Positions 1-12,012 are shown, counted from the first letter of the stretch. The stretch: 64,000 nucleotides of DNA from Paulinella micropora (GCA_009731375.1 BJOX01000234.1:394625-458624); one strand, 5' to 3'. Translations and numbers: made by a program. Notes: generated by a model not told the origin, from the letters alone.

Positions 1-21
1 TGGAACTGCAGAGATACACAC

Positions 22-60
<39 letters not shown>

Positions 61-123
61 CGGGTGAGACGATGGAGGCGCATGTGCAGATTTGCATCAG
101 CCATTGACAGAGAAGCACTATTA

Positions 124-155
<32 letters not shown>
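1..155 (+). repeat. (ATT)n tract and 3' end of a SINE
   Basis: An (ATT)n run (about 24-57) is followed by the 3' end of the SINE described at 156-446 (it starts at the cacgggtgagacgatgg segment) and by that copy's own ATT tail (about 119-154). The 5' part is missing, as expected for a truncated copy or one inserted into an older ATT tail. Confidence 0.75.
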
Positions 156-446
156 GGACACCGTGATAGCCCAGTGGTCAAGTTCTGCCATCTGGGCCCT
201 GTCGCCAGTTCGATTCCCGTCGGTGCCACCAGTATTTTCATTGAACATACCGGTCTATTTCTGGACCAGTATTTTCATTGAACATACCGGCCCGTCTGGA
301 AGTGTTGGAACTGCCCTTGCGGGGGTGTCATTAGAGCTTATCGTCAATTCTTCGTACTCCCCTCACGGGTGAGACGATGGAGGCGCATGTGCAGAAATGC
401 ATCAGCCATTGACAGAGAAGCACTATTATTATTATTATTATTATTA
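156..446 (+). mobile_element. tRNA-derived SINE with (ATT)n tail, full-length copy
   Basis: The head resembles a tRNA gene. A box A-like tagcccagtgg and a box B-like agttcgattcc are correctly spaced, and the first seven bases (gacaccg) pair at six of seven positions with cggtgcc just after box B, like an acceptor stem. The body contains a 25-bp direct repeat (cattgaacataccgg core) and ends at gacagagaagcact followed by ATT repeats. SINEs of this type are transcribed by RNA polymerase III from the internal boxes and moved by a partner LINE. The trinucleotide tail suggests a partner recognising ATT repeats; that is inference. Other copies lie at 447, 2187, 9565 (minus) and 35990-36690. Confidence 0.85.
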
Positions 447-570
447 TGGACACCGTGATAGCCCAGTGGTCAAGTTCTACCATCTGGGCCCTGTCGCCAG
501 TTCGATTCCCGTCGGTGCCACCAATATTTTCATTGAACATACCAGTCCGTCTGGAAGTGTTGGAACTGCA
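447..570 (+). mobile_element. SINE copy, 3'-truncated at the satellite junction
   Basis: A second tRNA-like head starts directly after the ATT tail of the previous copy, giving a head-to-tail arrangement. It runs through boxes A and B and one copy of the internal repeat, then breaks at tggaactgcag and continues as satellite sequence. The junction is a rearrangement breakpoint. Confidence 0.8.
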
Positions 571-2092
571 GTGTCCACTTTTTTTTGTTCGAAGTTTCTT
601 CCTTTTTTGCGCTTCCTTTTTTAAAATTTATTCATTAGTATTTCTTGCTGATGGGTGTTGATGGTTTGCCCGCTTGTTATCCGGGGACCACTCTTACTTT
701 TCTTTATTTTTTCTGTCTTTACCCCGTGTTTTTTTTTATGCAGTGTGCACTTTTTTTTGTTCGAAGTTTCTTTCTTTTTTGCTCAGACTGCTTCCTTTTT
801 TTAAAATTTATTCATTAGTATTGCTGATGGGTGTGGATGGTTTCCCCGCTTGTTATCCGGGGACCACTCTTACTTTTCTTTATTTTTTCTGTCTTTACCT
901 TTTTTTTTTTCATGCTGTCCAATTTTTTTTTGTTCGAAGTTTCTTTCTTTTTGCTCAGACTGCTTCCTTTTTTTAATTTATTCATTAGTATTACTTGCTG
1001 ATGGGTGTGGATGGTTTCCCCGCTTGTTATCCGGGGACCACCCTTACTTTTCTTTATTTTTTCTGTCTTTACCTTGTTTTTTTTTTTCATGCTGTCCACT
1101 TTTTTTTGTTCGAACTTTCTTTCCTTTTTGCTCAGACTGCTTCCTTTTTTAAAATTTATTCATTAGTATTGCTGATGGGTGTGGATGGTTTGCCCGCTTG
1201 TTATCCGGGGACCACTCTTACTGTTTTTTTTTTCATGATGTCCACTTTTTTTTTGTTCGAAGTCTCTTTCCTTTTTGCTCAGACTGCTTCCTTTTTTTAA
1301 ATTTATTCATTAGTATTGCTTGCTGATGGGTGTGGATGGTTTGCCCGCTTGTTATCCGGGGACCACTCTTACTGTTTTTTTTTTTCATGCTGCCCACTTT
1401 TTTTTGTTCGAAGTTTCTTTCCTTTTTGCTCAGACTGCTTCCTTTTTTAAAATTTATTCATTAGTATTGCTTGATGGGTGTGGATGGTTTCCCCGCTTGT
1501 TATCCGGGACCACTCTTACTTTTCTTTATTTTTTCTGTCTTTACCTTGATTATTTTTTCATGCTGTCCACTATTTTTTTGTTCGAAGTTTCTTTCTTTTT
1601 TGCTCAGACTGCTTCCTTTTTTAAAATTTCTTCTTTAGTATTGCTTGCTGGTGGGTGTGGACGGGGACCACTCTTACTTTTCTTTATTTTTTCTGTCTTT
1701 ACCATGTATTTTTTTTTCATGCTGCCGACTTTTTTTTTGTTCGAGTTTCTTTCTTTTTTGCTCAGACTGCTTCCTTTTTTTAAAATTTATTCATTAGTAT
1801 TGCTTGCTGATGGGTGTGGACGGCTTCCCCGCTTGTCATCCGGGACCACTCTTACTTTTCTTTATTTTTTCTGTCTTTACCTTGTTTTTTTTTTCCTTGC
1901 TGTCCACTTTTTTTTTGTTCGAAGTTTCTTTCTTTTTTGCTCAGACTGCTTCCTTTTTTAAAATTTATTCATTAGTATTGCTTGCTGATGGGTGTGGATA
2001 GTTTCCCCGCTTGTTATCAGGGGACAACTCTTACTTTTCTTTATTTTTTCTGTCTTTACCTTGTATTTTTTTCATGCTGTCGTGAAAAGTAA
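571..2092 (+). repeat. ~175-bp pyrimidine-rich satellite array (about nine units)
   Basis: The landmark gatgggtgt recurs near 650, 826, 1000, 1174, 1324, 1473, 1650, 1809 and 1987. Spacing is mostly 174-178 bp, with 149-159 bp variants that lack an internal piece such as ttctttattttttctgtctttacc. Each unit has the same order: ttcattagtattgc, gatgggtgtggatgg, cgcttgttatccgggg, a T-rich core, then gctcagactgcttcc. The long open frames here are low-complexity artefacts of the T-rich repeat. Confidence 0.93.
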
Positions 2093-2131
2093 GAGTGGTC
2101 CCCGGATAACAGAAAAAAAAAGAAAAGTAAG

Positions 2132-2187
<56 letters not shown>

Positions 2188-2455
2188 GGACACCGTGATA
2201 GCCCAGTGGTCAAGTTCTACCATCTGGGCCCTGTCGCCAGTTCGATTCCCGTCGGTGCCACCAGTATTTTCATTGAACATACCGGTCTATTTCTGGACCA
2301 GTATTTTCATTGAACATACCGGCCCGTCTGGAAGTGTTGGAACTGCCCTTGCGGGGGTGTCATTAGAGCTTATCGTCAATTCTTCGTACTCCCCTCACGG
2401 GTGAGACGATGGAGGCGCATGTGCAGAAATGCATCAGCCATTGACAGAGAAGCAC

Positions 2456-2491
<36 letters not shown>

Positions 2492-2570
2492 TGCTACTAC
2501 TATTTTTACTATTATTACTACTATTATTATTATTATTACTGTTACTATTATTATCATTATTATTACTATA
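2093..2570 (+). mobile_element. Satellite fragment, (ATT)n and full SINE copy
   Basis: A short inverted satellite piece (2093-2130) is followed by (ATT)n (2137-2186), a full SINE from 2187 (tRNA-like head to about 2260) to about 2455, and a long imperfect ATT/ACT tail to about 2570. The mirrored right-arm copy has lost the anticodon half of this tRNA head, so the two arms are not identical. Confidence 0.8.
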
Positions 2571-2945
2571 AAATTTGAAAAAGGAAGCAGTCTGAGCAAA
2601 AAAGAAAGAAACTTCGAACAAAAAAAAAAGTCGGCAGCATGAAAAAAAATTACAAGGTAAAGACAGAAAAAATAAAGAAAAGTAAGAGTGGTCCCGGATA
2701 ACAAGCGGGGAAACCATCCACACCCATCAGCAAGCAATACTAACGAATCAATTTAAAAAAAGGAAGCAGTCTGAGCAAAAAAGAAAGAAAGTTCGAACAA
2801 AAAAATAAGTCGACAGCATGAAAAAAAATACAAGGTAAAGACAGAAAAAATAAAGAAAAGTAAGAGTGGTCCCCGGATAACAAGCGGAGAAACCATCCAC
2901 ACCCATCAGCAAGCAATACTAATGAATAAATTTTAAAAAAGCTGC
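2571..2945 (-). repeat. Two satellite units in reverse orientation
   Basis: These are the same 175-bp units as at 571-2092 but on the minus strand (agcagtctgagc and acccatcagcaagcaatac are visible on the plus strand). They abut the copia fragment at about 2946, where the satellite joins retroelement sequence without a target-site signature. Confidence 0.88.
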
Positions 2946-3003
2946 CGACTTTTTGTTTTAGTAGGGGCATATATACTGGAATGAGAGTGTAGTACCGACG
3001 CAG

Positions 3004-4084
3004 GTGAAGATGGGGTTTCAACAGAGTATTGTTGACCCTGTTTTGTTTGGCCGGGTGGATGGTGAAACGAAGAAGACCGAAATACTCACATACCACGTCG
3101 ACGATAACATGCATGCAGTGGCATCCGAAGACAGCAGGAAGGAGTATGTGAGTCGGCTCCAGAAGTAGTGGGGCAACGTTAAGGACGTTGGGCCCATCAA
3201 GAAGTTTCTGTCGCTCGAATTTGAGGTGAGAAAGGAGGAGGGTGTGTACACCCTCAGCCTGTATCAACGTGAGTACATTGCAACACTAATGACCAGGTTC
3301 AAGAGGAGCGATGGACGGCAATGGATGCAGGCCAGGACGCTGTGGCTACCAGCAGGCTCAAAGATGCAGTCGGCCATGCGGGAGTACTCCCCACAGGAGA
3401 TAGTGGGTAGCTATATCTATTTGAAGGCCAGCGTTCCGGAATCGGTGTTGCCGGTCAGCGTCCTTGCGGAGCACCAATCGAACAGGGAGAAGTTTGATTA
3501 TTACGCGGCGGAACAGATCCTACGATACTTTCTGCATGTGAAGGACCGGGGAGTAAGATTTGCATCGAACGGGAACAGAACCATGGTGGCTGACTCTGAC
3601 TCATCGCTTGGGAACGGAAGCCGGATGTACTCACGAACGGGGGGAGTGGTGTTCTTGGCCGGTGGGCCCATCATGGTGCGAGCCTCAACTCAGAGGCACT
3701 TGGCTACCGGAACTCAAGGAGAGCGAAACGTATGCGGCATCGGAGGTACTACATGACTTAGAAGCGATGCGTAATGTGATTAAGTCACTTCCGTGGTCGG
3801 ACGACAAGCCACTGAAGGGCGAGTTGATGGCTGAACCGACGCTGCGTGTCGACAACCAGGCTACCGTGTGTACTGCCCCTAACTCGATCTTCGGGAAACG
3901 AATGCGACATATTGCATTGCGTCACTACCATGTTAGTACCGAGGGGATAAGGAAGGGGGAGGTTGGTCTAGAATGGTACCGTCAGCGGACAATCGAGCGG
4001 ACGTGTTGTCCAAAGTCATCACCAGTCCATCGACGTTCAAGAAGGCGGCGGATAGGCTTGCTGGACACCTCTCTAAGTAGATAG
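3004..4084 (+). pseudogene. Ty1/copia reverse transcriptase C-terminus and RNase H (broken)
   Basis: This is the end of a Ty1/copia pol gene. Translation from 3004 gives the RT active-site motif YHVDDN, the copia version of YVDD. An in-frame TAG follows at 3166-3168, then RT thumb and connection sequence (LSLEFEV, YLKASVPES, ILRYFLHVKDRG) and the start of RNase H (ADSDSS). A frameshift near 3710 moves the rest of RNase H (ESETYAASEVLHDLEAM, LRVDNQATV, HIALRHYHV) to another frame ending at 4084. The gene is dead (one stop, one frameshift) and its 5' part is absent. A mirrored copy lies at 7972-9052. Confidence 0.9.
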
Positions 4085-4195
4085 AGTTGATACTAAGCAA
4101 ATAAGTCAGTAATATCATTGTACCAGTCTGACTAAGGCATGGAGTACTCAGGACAAGTCCATAGGATATAACTACCTCTGAATTTAGGGGGAGCA

Positions 4196-4490
4196 TTACA
4201 ATGTAGTTTACTGAACAGTAATTTCTGACGGTAGTTACAATTTGTAATGATTATCGATAGGACTGATCTTCATATTATTATTTCAATATGACTGACATTA
4301 CTGACTTTACTGATTTTTACTGTAGACCGTATTAGGACAATTACTCAGGTAGCCGACCTCGTGCTTCAGTTTACCACCAATAAAAGAGCGGCAATTTTGT
4401 CCTCTCAGTAAAATCTCACAATCTGCTCAACCATCAACTACCAAAGTGAACCGGCTCTAACCCGGCCTCTGCCAACTAGACCGTCTACTG
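4196..4490 (+). repeat. Copia 3' LTR with upstream polypurine tract
   Basis: The purine run tttagggggagc (4183-4194) after RNase H is a typical copia polypurine tract, so the LTR should start at about 4196-4202. It is AT-rich and holds a possible polyadenylation signal (aataaaag near 4380). It ends near gaccgtctactggag (about 4488). The last 60 bp recur at 7262-7325 and 7566-7625. No clean target-site duplication is visible. Confidence 0.7.
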
Positions 4491-4494
4491 GAGT

Positions 4495-5510
4495 GTGAGT
4501 GGCAGGCAGGGGGAGTCTACCTCTGCAGCGAGGCGAGTTGGAAGATGGGAAAAAGAACGAACGGTCATCACGTTAGAGAACGATGGAAGGAGGGACCCGG
4601 TGCCTCGTAGTGGGGGAGAGGAAGAGAAGAAGCCGCCGAACACGCTATGGAAGTGGATAGCGGAGGGGTGCAGGATGGTGACGAGCAACCGGCTGGGGGA
4701 GATGAGCCTGCTCAAGACAAGGGGCTTCGATCGACAGGGCAGGACCTAAGGCGAACATGGCTTTCGGCACGGTGCAGGATGAAGGGCAAGACCTCTACGA
4801 AGTATATATGGATTGTGGGTCGTCACAACATATGGTACCTCTGAGGGAAGCGTTAATGGATGTCACCGATGAGGACCCTATGGCAGTGAGGGGGATATCT
4901 GGGTTGATTGGGCTAAAGGCTAAGGGGAACACGTCATTCACTGGTATAAACGGTGAAGGTGTGCCCCAGGAAGTGGAGATGAGTGAAACCTACGTGCTAC
5001 CGACGTTGGATCGGACACTATTCTCATCGGGGCGACTGCAACGCGCTGGGTATGCAATTGTGATGCAGGGGCACCGAATTCTTCGTCACGAAACGGCGAA
5101 TAGATGTAGGCCCGGCGGACAAAGTACTGATTGGTATTTTCGACCCAGAAAACTGTCAATATAAATTTACGACTGTAAACCCGCCGGGGTGGAGAAAAGA
5201 AAAGAAGGAGTGCTCCCCGTTCCCAGGATGCAACGCGGCCTTTTGGGCGACGAGCATGAAGCCAACCACTACTGTGGAAATGCAAGAGCTTAATGACGTC
5301 TTCCACTTTGGGGAAACGATGGCAAGGCAATTCATGCGACAGAATAACTTGGTACCGAAAGGGAAAGGGGGAGTGGTGAAGTGTGGCTGTCTCGGGTGTG
5401 CTACGACTAAGGTGAGGAAACATTCAACGTTCGAGGGAGCTTCGCTAACCATCTGTGCGAGGGTGGGGGAGGACTGGAGTGCAGACGGCTCTCCCCCATC
5501 TCCGGTTTGA
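4495..5510 (+). pseudogene. Copia gag/protease/GAG-pre-integrase fragment fused directly to the LTR
   Basis: Starting immediately after the LTR tail, 4495-4730 matches the late gag segment of the better preserved element at 46.4 kb (shared EEKKPPNT-like motif). 4757-5164 encodes the aspartic protease, with YMDCGSSQHM in place of the usual D-S-G at the active site and, later, the FSSGRLQRAGYAIVMQ region. 5200-5505 carries the GAG-pre-integrase zinc region (FHFGETMARQFM, GCLGCATTKVRKHS, VGEDWSADG). The first two thirds of gag are missing. At about 5505 the fragment meets gag sequence running the other way, a tail-to-tail junction. Confidence 0.85.
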
Positions 5511-7243
5511 CATGACAGTACCTCAGTAGCCTCCGATACGCAACATCTCCTCTTCGCTTCGTCTCGTTTAGGCTATGAGGCCCCAGCCTCCGAGGCTCCC
5601 GACCTCCGGCTACGACCTTTGCCCAGTCTTCCTTTCCTTCAGCTTGCATCCAGTTGCAGAACTCCCTGTGGGCTGCCCAATTCAATCATTGACAGTCCCT
5701 GTCGCAGTACGCCACCATTGCACCTTGAGCACATCTTGGCCTTTCCAGGTTGAGTGACGCTACAAGCCTCGCATTCGTATGGCACTAGCGTGTCCTTGCC
5801 ACAGGGTTCAGCCCCCGCCAGCCCAACGGCCCAGTAGCTCCGCACGCGGTGCATTGTTGAACACAGTTAGGAAGTCAGCGATGTTCACCCTCCCGTTGCT
5901 GTGGTCCCCTTCTATCTCCGCCTCCGGTGGCCCAGCAAACAGGAACGGTGTGTCTCGCTGCGCCATGTATGCGTATCCACACGACTTCTCTCCCTTCCTA
6001 GGCACATGTCGCAGTCCCCACCCGTCCGCCGCCGGCGCCAGGTACTTATCATCGTCCACACTCCTTGGAACAGGATCCTCCATCGTTGGTCTTCTTTCTT
6101 GCAGGTTGAATGCCATGCATGACACGGCCGCGGCAGGAGGGCGCTTTCCTGCATTCGGCCCCTTGCGTCCATCTTTCTCGCCATATTCCCTGGCCGTTTC
6201 CTTCTGCGGCTTGTCTCCTTTCGAAATTTTCTTCCGGTATCTGTCTTTTAGCGTAGGACAGCTCTTCCCAACATGATCATGTCCAGGGATTCGGCATTTT
6301 TCCATACAGCGAAAGTACTTGTGTGGCTTGGCGCAAATGTAACATTCGAGCTTCATTTTGCCCTTGTCGCCCCTGTCGCCCTTGGTCTCCTTCGCCTGTT
6401 GCCCTGCCCACATCGCAGCCTCTTCCTTGTCTGCAGACCGCTGCGCATCATTCGCAATCACCCGTCTCTGAAAGGCATTCTCGAACGAGTCCCAGTCCCT
6501 CGACGGCTCCGCCACCTGTGCATCGAGGAATGGTTTCCACAGGTGCTTCTCTGGGCACCTCGCCAACGCCGTCTTAACGAACTGCATTCGCATGCTGACT
6601 CCAACCGGCTCCCCGTGATCTTCCAGGAAGTCGCAGTGCGTAACGAAGTCGCGTAGTTGAGCCATATGTCATCTCTCACATTAAATTGCCAATTACTCAC
6701 CAAGTTGTTCCTTCTCTGCATCTGATGCACCTCGGTACCCTGGTATCTTTGCCGCAGGATGCTGATGATCTCCTCCGGTCGTAGAGCAGGCTCCCTGACT
6801 AGATGACGGACAATCCGCTCGGCCGGTGACCCATACTCAAGGGCCTTATACAGCCACACGCCCTTCTGGCTAGTATTTTGCGTCGTTGAACCATGGTAAG
6901 GTGAACGGCCGGTTCAGGCTCCGGTTGCCTAGCCTCCGCCCCCCTCGCCTCAGTCCCTTTCTTCCCAGACTTGGCTTGGGACTTGTTCTCCTTTTCCTCC
7001 TCCCCTTCGCCATGGTCCGGTGACGCAGCGCTTGACTTCGCCTCGACCTCCGATCGCCACGCCAGAACCTCCCTCAGGGGCGCAACATACTCCCAGCATT
7101 CCACCGAGCTCAGGTCCACTCGCACTTGTGCGAACCAATCGTCCCAGCTCCGTCCCTTGACCCCATCGATGAACGCCCGGCGCTTTCCCTTGCAGAACAA
7201 TAGTCGCCGCGTCCTTTTCTCTGGTAGTAGCAGAAGCACTCAT
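5500..7243 (-). pseudogene. Copia gag with zinc knuckle and MYND finger (broken)
   Basis: Gag starts near 7243 (MSASATTREKDAATIV) and is spread over several frames: GRSWDDWFAQV and ECWEYVAPL, then WLYKALEYGSPAERIVRHLV, then 6665-5808 with EDHGEPVGVSMRMQ, LWKPFLDAQVA and FQRRVIAN. A zinc-knuckle region follows (CYICAKPHKYFRC). Near 5,760-5,640 a MYND-type finger is split by a frameshift and a TGA (CEACSV, MCSRC, YCDRDCQ, AHREFC). The fragment ends at about 5500 against the opposite-facing pre-integrase piece. It is the same family as the element at 44.3-48.6 kb, and at least four frame changes make it non-functional. Confidence 0.82.
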
Positions 7244-7261
7244 AACCCAATGTAATATAAA

Positions 7262-7325
7262 ACTCCGGTAGACGGTCTAGTTGGCAGAGGCCGGGTTAGA
7301 GCCGGTTCACTTCGGTAGTTGATAT
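7262..7325 (-). repeat. LTR tail in front of gag
   Basis: These 60 bp nearly repeat 7566-7625 and, in mirror image, 4427-4488. On the minus strand the segment sits directly upstream of the gag start, where the end of a 5' LTR belongs. The sequence attttatattacattggg between it and gag is where a primer-binding site would be, but I cannot assign the tRNA. Confidence 0.6.
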
Positions 7326-7565
7326 CGAAGCCCCTTGCTCTTGAGCAGGCTCATCTCCCCCAGCCGGTTGCTCGTCACCATCCTGCACCCCTCCGCTATC
7401 CACTTCCATAGCGTGTTCGGCGGCTTCTTCTCTTCCTCTCCCCCACTACGAGGCACCGGGTCCCTCCTTCCATCGTTCTCTAACGTGATGACCGTTCGTT
7501 CTTTTTCCCATCTTCCAACTCGCCTCGCTGCAGAGGTAGACTCCCCCTGCCTGCCACTCACACTC

Positions 7566-7861
7566 CGGTAGACGGTCTAGTTGGCAGAGGCCGGGTTAGA
7601 GCCGGTTCACTTTGGTAGTTGATGGTTGAGCAGAATGTGAGATTTTACTGAGAGGACAAAATTGCCGCTCTTTTATTGGTGGTAAACTGAAGCACGAGGT
7701 CGGCTACCTGAGTAATTGTCCTAATACGGTCTACAGTAAAAATCAGTAAAGTCAGTAATGTCAGTCATATTGAAATAATAATATGAAGATCAGTCCTATC
7801 GATAATCATTACAAATTGTAACTACCGTCAGAAATTACTGTTCAGTAAACTACATTGTAAT
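7566..7861 (-). repeat. Copia 3' LTR, mirrored copy
   Basis: Mirror copy of 4196-4490. The complementary polypurine tract (gctccccctaaa) is at 7862-7873. Confidence 0.7.
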
Positions 7862-7971
7862 GCTCCCCCTAAATTCAGAGGTAGTTATATCCTATGGACT
7901 TGTCCTGAGTACTCCATGCCTTAGTCAGACTGGTACAATGATATTACTGACTTATTTGCTTAGTATCAACT

Positions 7972-9052
7972 CTATCTACTTAGAGAGGTGTCCAGCAAGC
8001 CTATCCGCCGCCTTCTTGAACGTCGATGGACTGGTGATGACTTTGGACAACACGTCCGCTCGATTGTCCGCTGACGGTACCATTCTAGACCAACCTCCCC
8101 CTTCCTTATCCCCTCGGTACTAACATGGTAGTGACGCAATGCAATATGTCGCATTCGTTTCCCGAAGATCGAGTTAGGGGCAGTACACACGGTAGCCTGG
8201 TTGTCGACACGCAGCGTCGGTTCAGCCATCAACTCGCCCTTCAGTGGCTTGTCGTCCGACCACGGAAGTGACTTAATCACATTACGCATCGCTTCTAAGT
8301 CATGTAGTACCTCCGATGCCGCATACGTTTCGCTCTCCTTGAGTTCCGGTAGCCAAGTGCCTCTGAGTTGAGGCTCGCACCATGATGGGCCCACCGGCCA
8401 AGAACACCACTCCCCCCGTTCGTGAGTACATCCGGCTTCCGTTCCCAAGCGATGAGTCAGAGTCAGCCACCATGGTTCTGTTCCCGTTCGATGCAAATCT
8501 TACTCCCCGGTCCTTCACATGCAGAAAGTATCGTAGGATCTGTTCCGCCGCGTAATAATCAAACTTCTCCCTGTTCGATTGGTGCTCCGCAAGGACGCTG
8601 ACCGGCAACACCGATTCCGGAACGCTGGCCTTCAAATAGATATAGCTACCCACTATCTCCTGTGGGGAGTACTCCCGCATGGCCGACTGCATCTTTGAGC
8701 CTGCTGGTAGCCACAGCGTCCTGGCCTGCATCCATTGCCGTCCATCGCTCCTCTTGAACCTGGTCATTAGTGTTGCAATGTACTCACGTTGATACAGGCT
8801 GAGGGTGTACACACCCTCCTCCTTTCTCACCTCAAATTCGAGCGACAGAAACTTCTTGATGGGCCCAACGTCCTTAACGTTGCCCCACTACTTCTGGAGC
8901 CGACTCACATACTCCTTCCTGCTGTCTTCGGATGCCACTGCATGCATGTTATCGTCGACGTGGTATGTGAGTATTTCGGTCTTCTTCGTTTCACCATCCA
9001 CCCGGCCAAACAAAACAGGGTCAACAATACTCTGTTGAAACCCCATCTTCAC
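7972..9052 (-). pseudogene. Copia RT/RNase H, mirrored copy (broken)
   Basis: Mirror copy of 3004-4084, with the same HVDD motif, the same premature TAG (8888-8890) and the same frameshift into the RNase H frame. The breaks being shared shows that the arm was duplicated after the element had died. Confidence 0.9.
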
Positions 9053-9110
9053 CTGCGTCGGTACTACACTCTCATTCCAGTATATATGCCCCTACTAAAA
9101 CAAAAAGTCG

Positions 9111-9486
9111 GCAGCTTTTTTAAAATTTATTCATTAGTATTGCTTGCTGATGGGTGTGGATGGTTTCTCCGCTTGTTATCCGGGGACCACTCTTACTTTT
9201 CTTTATTTTTTCTGTCTTTACCTTGTATTTTTTTTCATGCTGTCGACTTATTTTTTTGTTCGAACTTTCTTTCTTTTTTGCTCAGACTGCTTCCTTTTTT
9301 TAAATTGATTCGTTAGTATTGCTTGCTGATGGGTGTGGATGGTTTCCCCGCTTGTTATCCGGGACCACTCTTACTTTTCTTTATTTTTTCTGTCTTTACC
9401 TTGTAATTTTTTTTCATGCTGCCGACTTTTTTTTTTGTTCGAAGTTTCTTTCTTTTTTGCTCAGACTGCTTCCTTTTTCAAATTTT
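9111..9486 (+). repeat. Two satellite units (mirror of 2571-2945)
   Basis: Plus-strand units of the 175-bp satellite next to the mirrored copia fragment, followed by an imperfect (AAT)n run to about 9,600. Confidence 0.88.
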
Positions 9487-9564
9487 ATAGTAATAATAAT
9501 GATAATAATAGTAACAGTAATAATAATAATAATAGTAGTAATAATAGTAAAAATAGTAGTAGCA

Positions 9565-9600
<36 letters not shown>

Positions 9601-9830
9601 GTGCTTCTCTGTCAATGGCTGATGCATTTCTGCACATGCGCCTCCATCGTCTCACCCGTGAGGGGAGTACGAAGAATTGACGATAAGCTCTAATGACACC
9701 CCCGCAAGGGCAGTTCCAACACTTCCAGACGGGCCGGTATGTTCAATGAAAATACTGGTCCAGAAATAGACCGGTATGTTCAATGAAAATACTGGTGGCA
9801 CCGACGGGAATCGAACTGGCGACAGGGCCA

Positions 9831-9831
<1 letters not shown>
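9565..9831 (-). mobile_element. SINE copy, minus strand, tRNA head partly deleted
   Basis: The (AAT)n tail (9565-9600), the 3' body and the duplicated internal repeat are intact. The sequence breaks inside the tRNA-like head at ggcgacagggcc and resumes as (AAT)n, so box B is kept and box A is lost. The left-arm counterpart at 2187 is complete. Confidence 0.8.
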
Positions 9832-9868
<37 letters not shown>

Positions 9869-9889
9869 CTTACTTTTCTTTTTTTTTCT

Positions 9890-12012
9890 GTTATCCGGGG
9901 ACCACTCTTACTTTTCACGACAGCATGAAAAAAATACAAGGTAAAGACAGAAAAAATAAAGAAAAGTAAGAGTGGTCCCCTGATAACAAGCGGGGAAACT
10001 ATCCACACCCATCAGCAAGCAATACTAATGAATAAATTTTAAAAAAGGAAGCAGTCTGAGCAAAAAAGAAAGAAACTTCGAACAAAAAAAAAGTGGACAG
10101 CAAGGAAAAAAAAAACAAGGTAAAGACAGAAAAAATAAAGAAAAGTAAGAGTGGTCCCGGATAACAAGCGGGGAAGCCGTCCACACCCATCAGCAAGCAA
10201 TACTAATGAATAAATTTTAAAAAAGGGAAGCAGTCTGAGCAAAAAAGAAAGAAACTCGAACAAAAAAAAAGTCGGCAGCATGAAAAAAAAAATACATGGT
10301 AAAGACAGAAAAAATAAAGAAAAGTAAGAGTGGTCCCCGTCCACACCCACCAGCAAGCAATACTAATGAATAAATTTTAAAAAAGGAAGCAGTCCGAGCA
10401 AAAAAGAAAGAAACTTCGAACAAAAAAAAAGTGGACAGCATGAAAACAATACAAGGTAAAGACAGAAAAATAAAGAAAAGTAAGAGTGGTCCCCGGATAA
10501 CAAGCGGGGAAACCATCCACACCCATCAGCAAGCAATACTAATGAATAAATTTTAAAAAAAGGAAGCAGTCTGAGCAAAAAAGAAAGAAACTTCGAACAA
10601 AAAAAAGTGCACACTGCATAAAAAAAAAACACGGGGTAAAGACAGAAAAAATAAAGAAAAGTAAGAGTGGTCCCCGGATAACAAGCGGGCAAACCATCCA
10701 CACCCATCAGCAAGCAATACTAATGAATAAATTTTAAAAAAGGAAGCGCAAAAAAGGAAGAAACTTCGAACAAAAAAAAAGTGGACACTGCAGGAAAAAA
10801 TACAAGGTAAAGACACAGAAAAAATAAAGAAAAGTAAGAGTGGTCCCCGGATAACAAGCGGGAAAACCATCCACACCCATCAGCAAGCAATACTAATGAA
10901 TAAATTTTAAAAAAGGAAGCAGTCTGAGCAAAAAAGAAAGAAAGTTCGAACAAAAAAAAAGTCGACAGCATGAAAAAAAATTACAAGATAAAGATAGAAA
11001 AAATAAAGAAAAGTAAGAGTGGTCCTCGGATAACAAGAAGGGAAACCATCCACACCCATCAGCAAGCAATACTAAAGAAGAAATTTTAAAAAAGGAAGCA
11101 GTCTGAGCAAAAAAGAAAGAAACTTCGAACAAAAAAAATAGTGGACAGCATGAAAAAATAATACAAGGTAAAGACAGAAAAAATAAAGAAAAGTAAGAGT
11201 GGTCCCGGATAACAAGCGGGGAAACCATCCACACCCATCAGCAAGCAATACTAATGAATAAATTTAAAAAAGGAAGCAGTCTGAGCAAAAAGGAAAGAAA
11301 CTTCGAACAAAAAAAAAGTGGGCAGCATGAAAAAAAAAAACAGTAAGAGTGGTCCCCGGATAACAAGCGGGCAAACCATCCACACCCATCAGCAAGCAAT
11401 ACTAATGAATAAATTTAAAAAAAGGAAGCAGTCTGAGCAAAAAGGAAAGAGACTTCGAACAAAAAAAAAGTGGACATCATGAAAAAAAAAACAGTAAGAG
11501 TGGTCCCCGGATAACAAGCGGGCAAACCATCCACACCCATCAGCAATACTAATGAATAAATTTTAAAAAAAGGAAGCAGTCTGAGCAAAAAGGAAAGAAA
11601 TTTCGAACAAAAAAAAAGTGGACAGCATGAAAAAAAAAAAACAAGGTAAAGACAGAAAAAATAAAGAAAAGTAAGGGTGGTCCCCGGATAACAAGCGGCG
11701 AAACCATCCACACCCATCAGCAAGCAATACTAATGAATAAATTAAAAAAAGGAAGCAGTCTGAGCAAAAAGAAAGAAACTTCGAACAAAAAAAAATTGGA
11801 CAGCATGAAAAAAAAAAAAGGTAAAGACAGAAAAAATAAAGAAAAGTAAGAGTGGTCCCCGGATAACAAGCGGGGAAACCATCCACACCCATCAGCAAGC
11901 AATACTAATGAATAAATTTTAAAAAAGGAAGCAGTCTGAGCAAAAAAGAAAGAAACTTCGAACAAAAAAAATTGGACAGCATGAAAAAAAAAAACAAGGT
12001 AAAGACAGAAAA
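9890..12012 (-). repeat. Satellite array, about twelve units, minus orientation
   Basis: Same ~175-bp unit as the left arm, purine-rich on this strand. It is about 600 bp longer than the left array because of extra units between about 10,200 and 11,400. One cluster of units (about 11,270-11,560) lacks the gtaaagacag block, as in the left-arm short units. Confidence 0.92.

Larger units (their letters stand above)
571..4735. repeat. Left arm of the giant inverted repeat
   Basis: From about 2,360 to 4,735 every base position p pairs with the complement of about 12056-p in the right arm. Farther out the pairing continues with indels and different numbers of satellite units (about nine on the left, about twelve on the right). 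The arm carries satellite, SINE, reversed satellite, copia RT/RNase H, LTR and a gag fragment. Arms over 4 kb around a 2.6-kb spacer are rare and unstable; the high identity implies a recent event or an assembly error. Confidence 0.9.
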
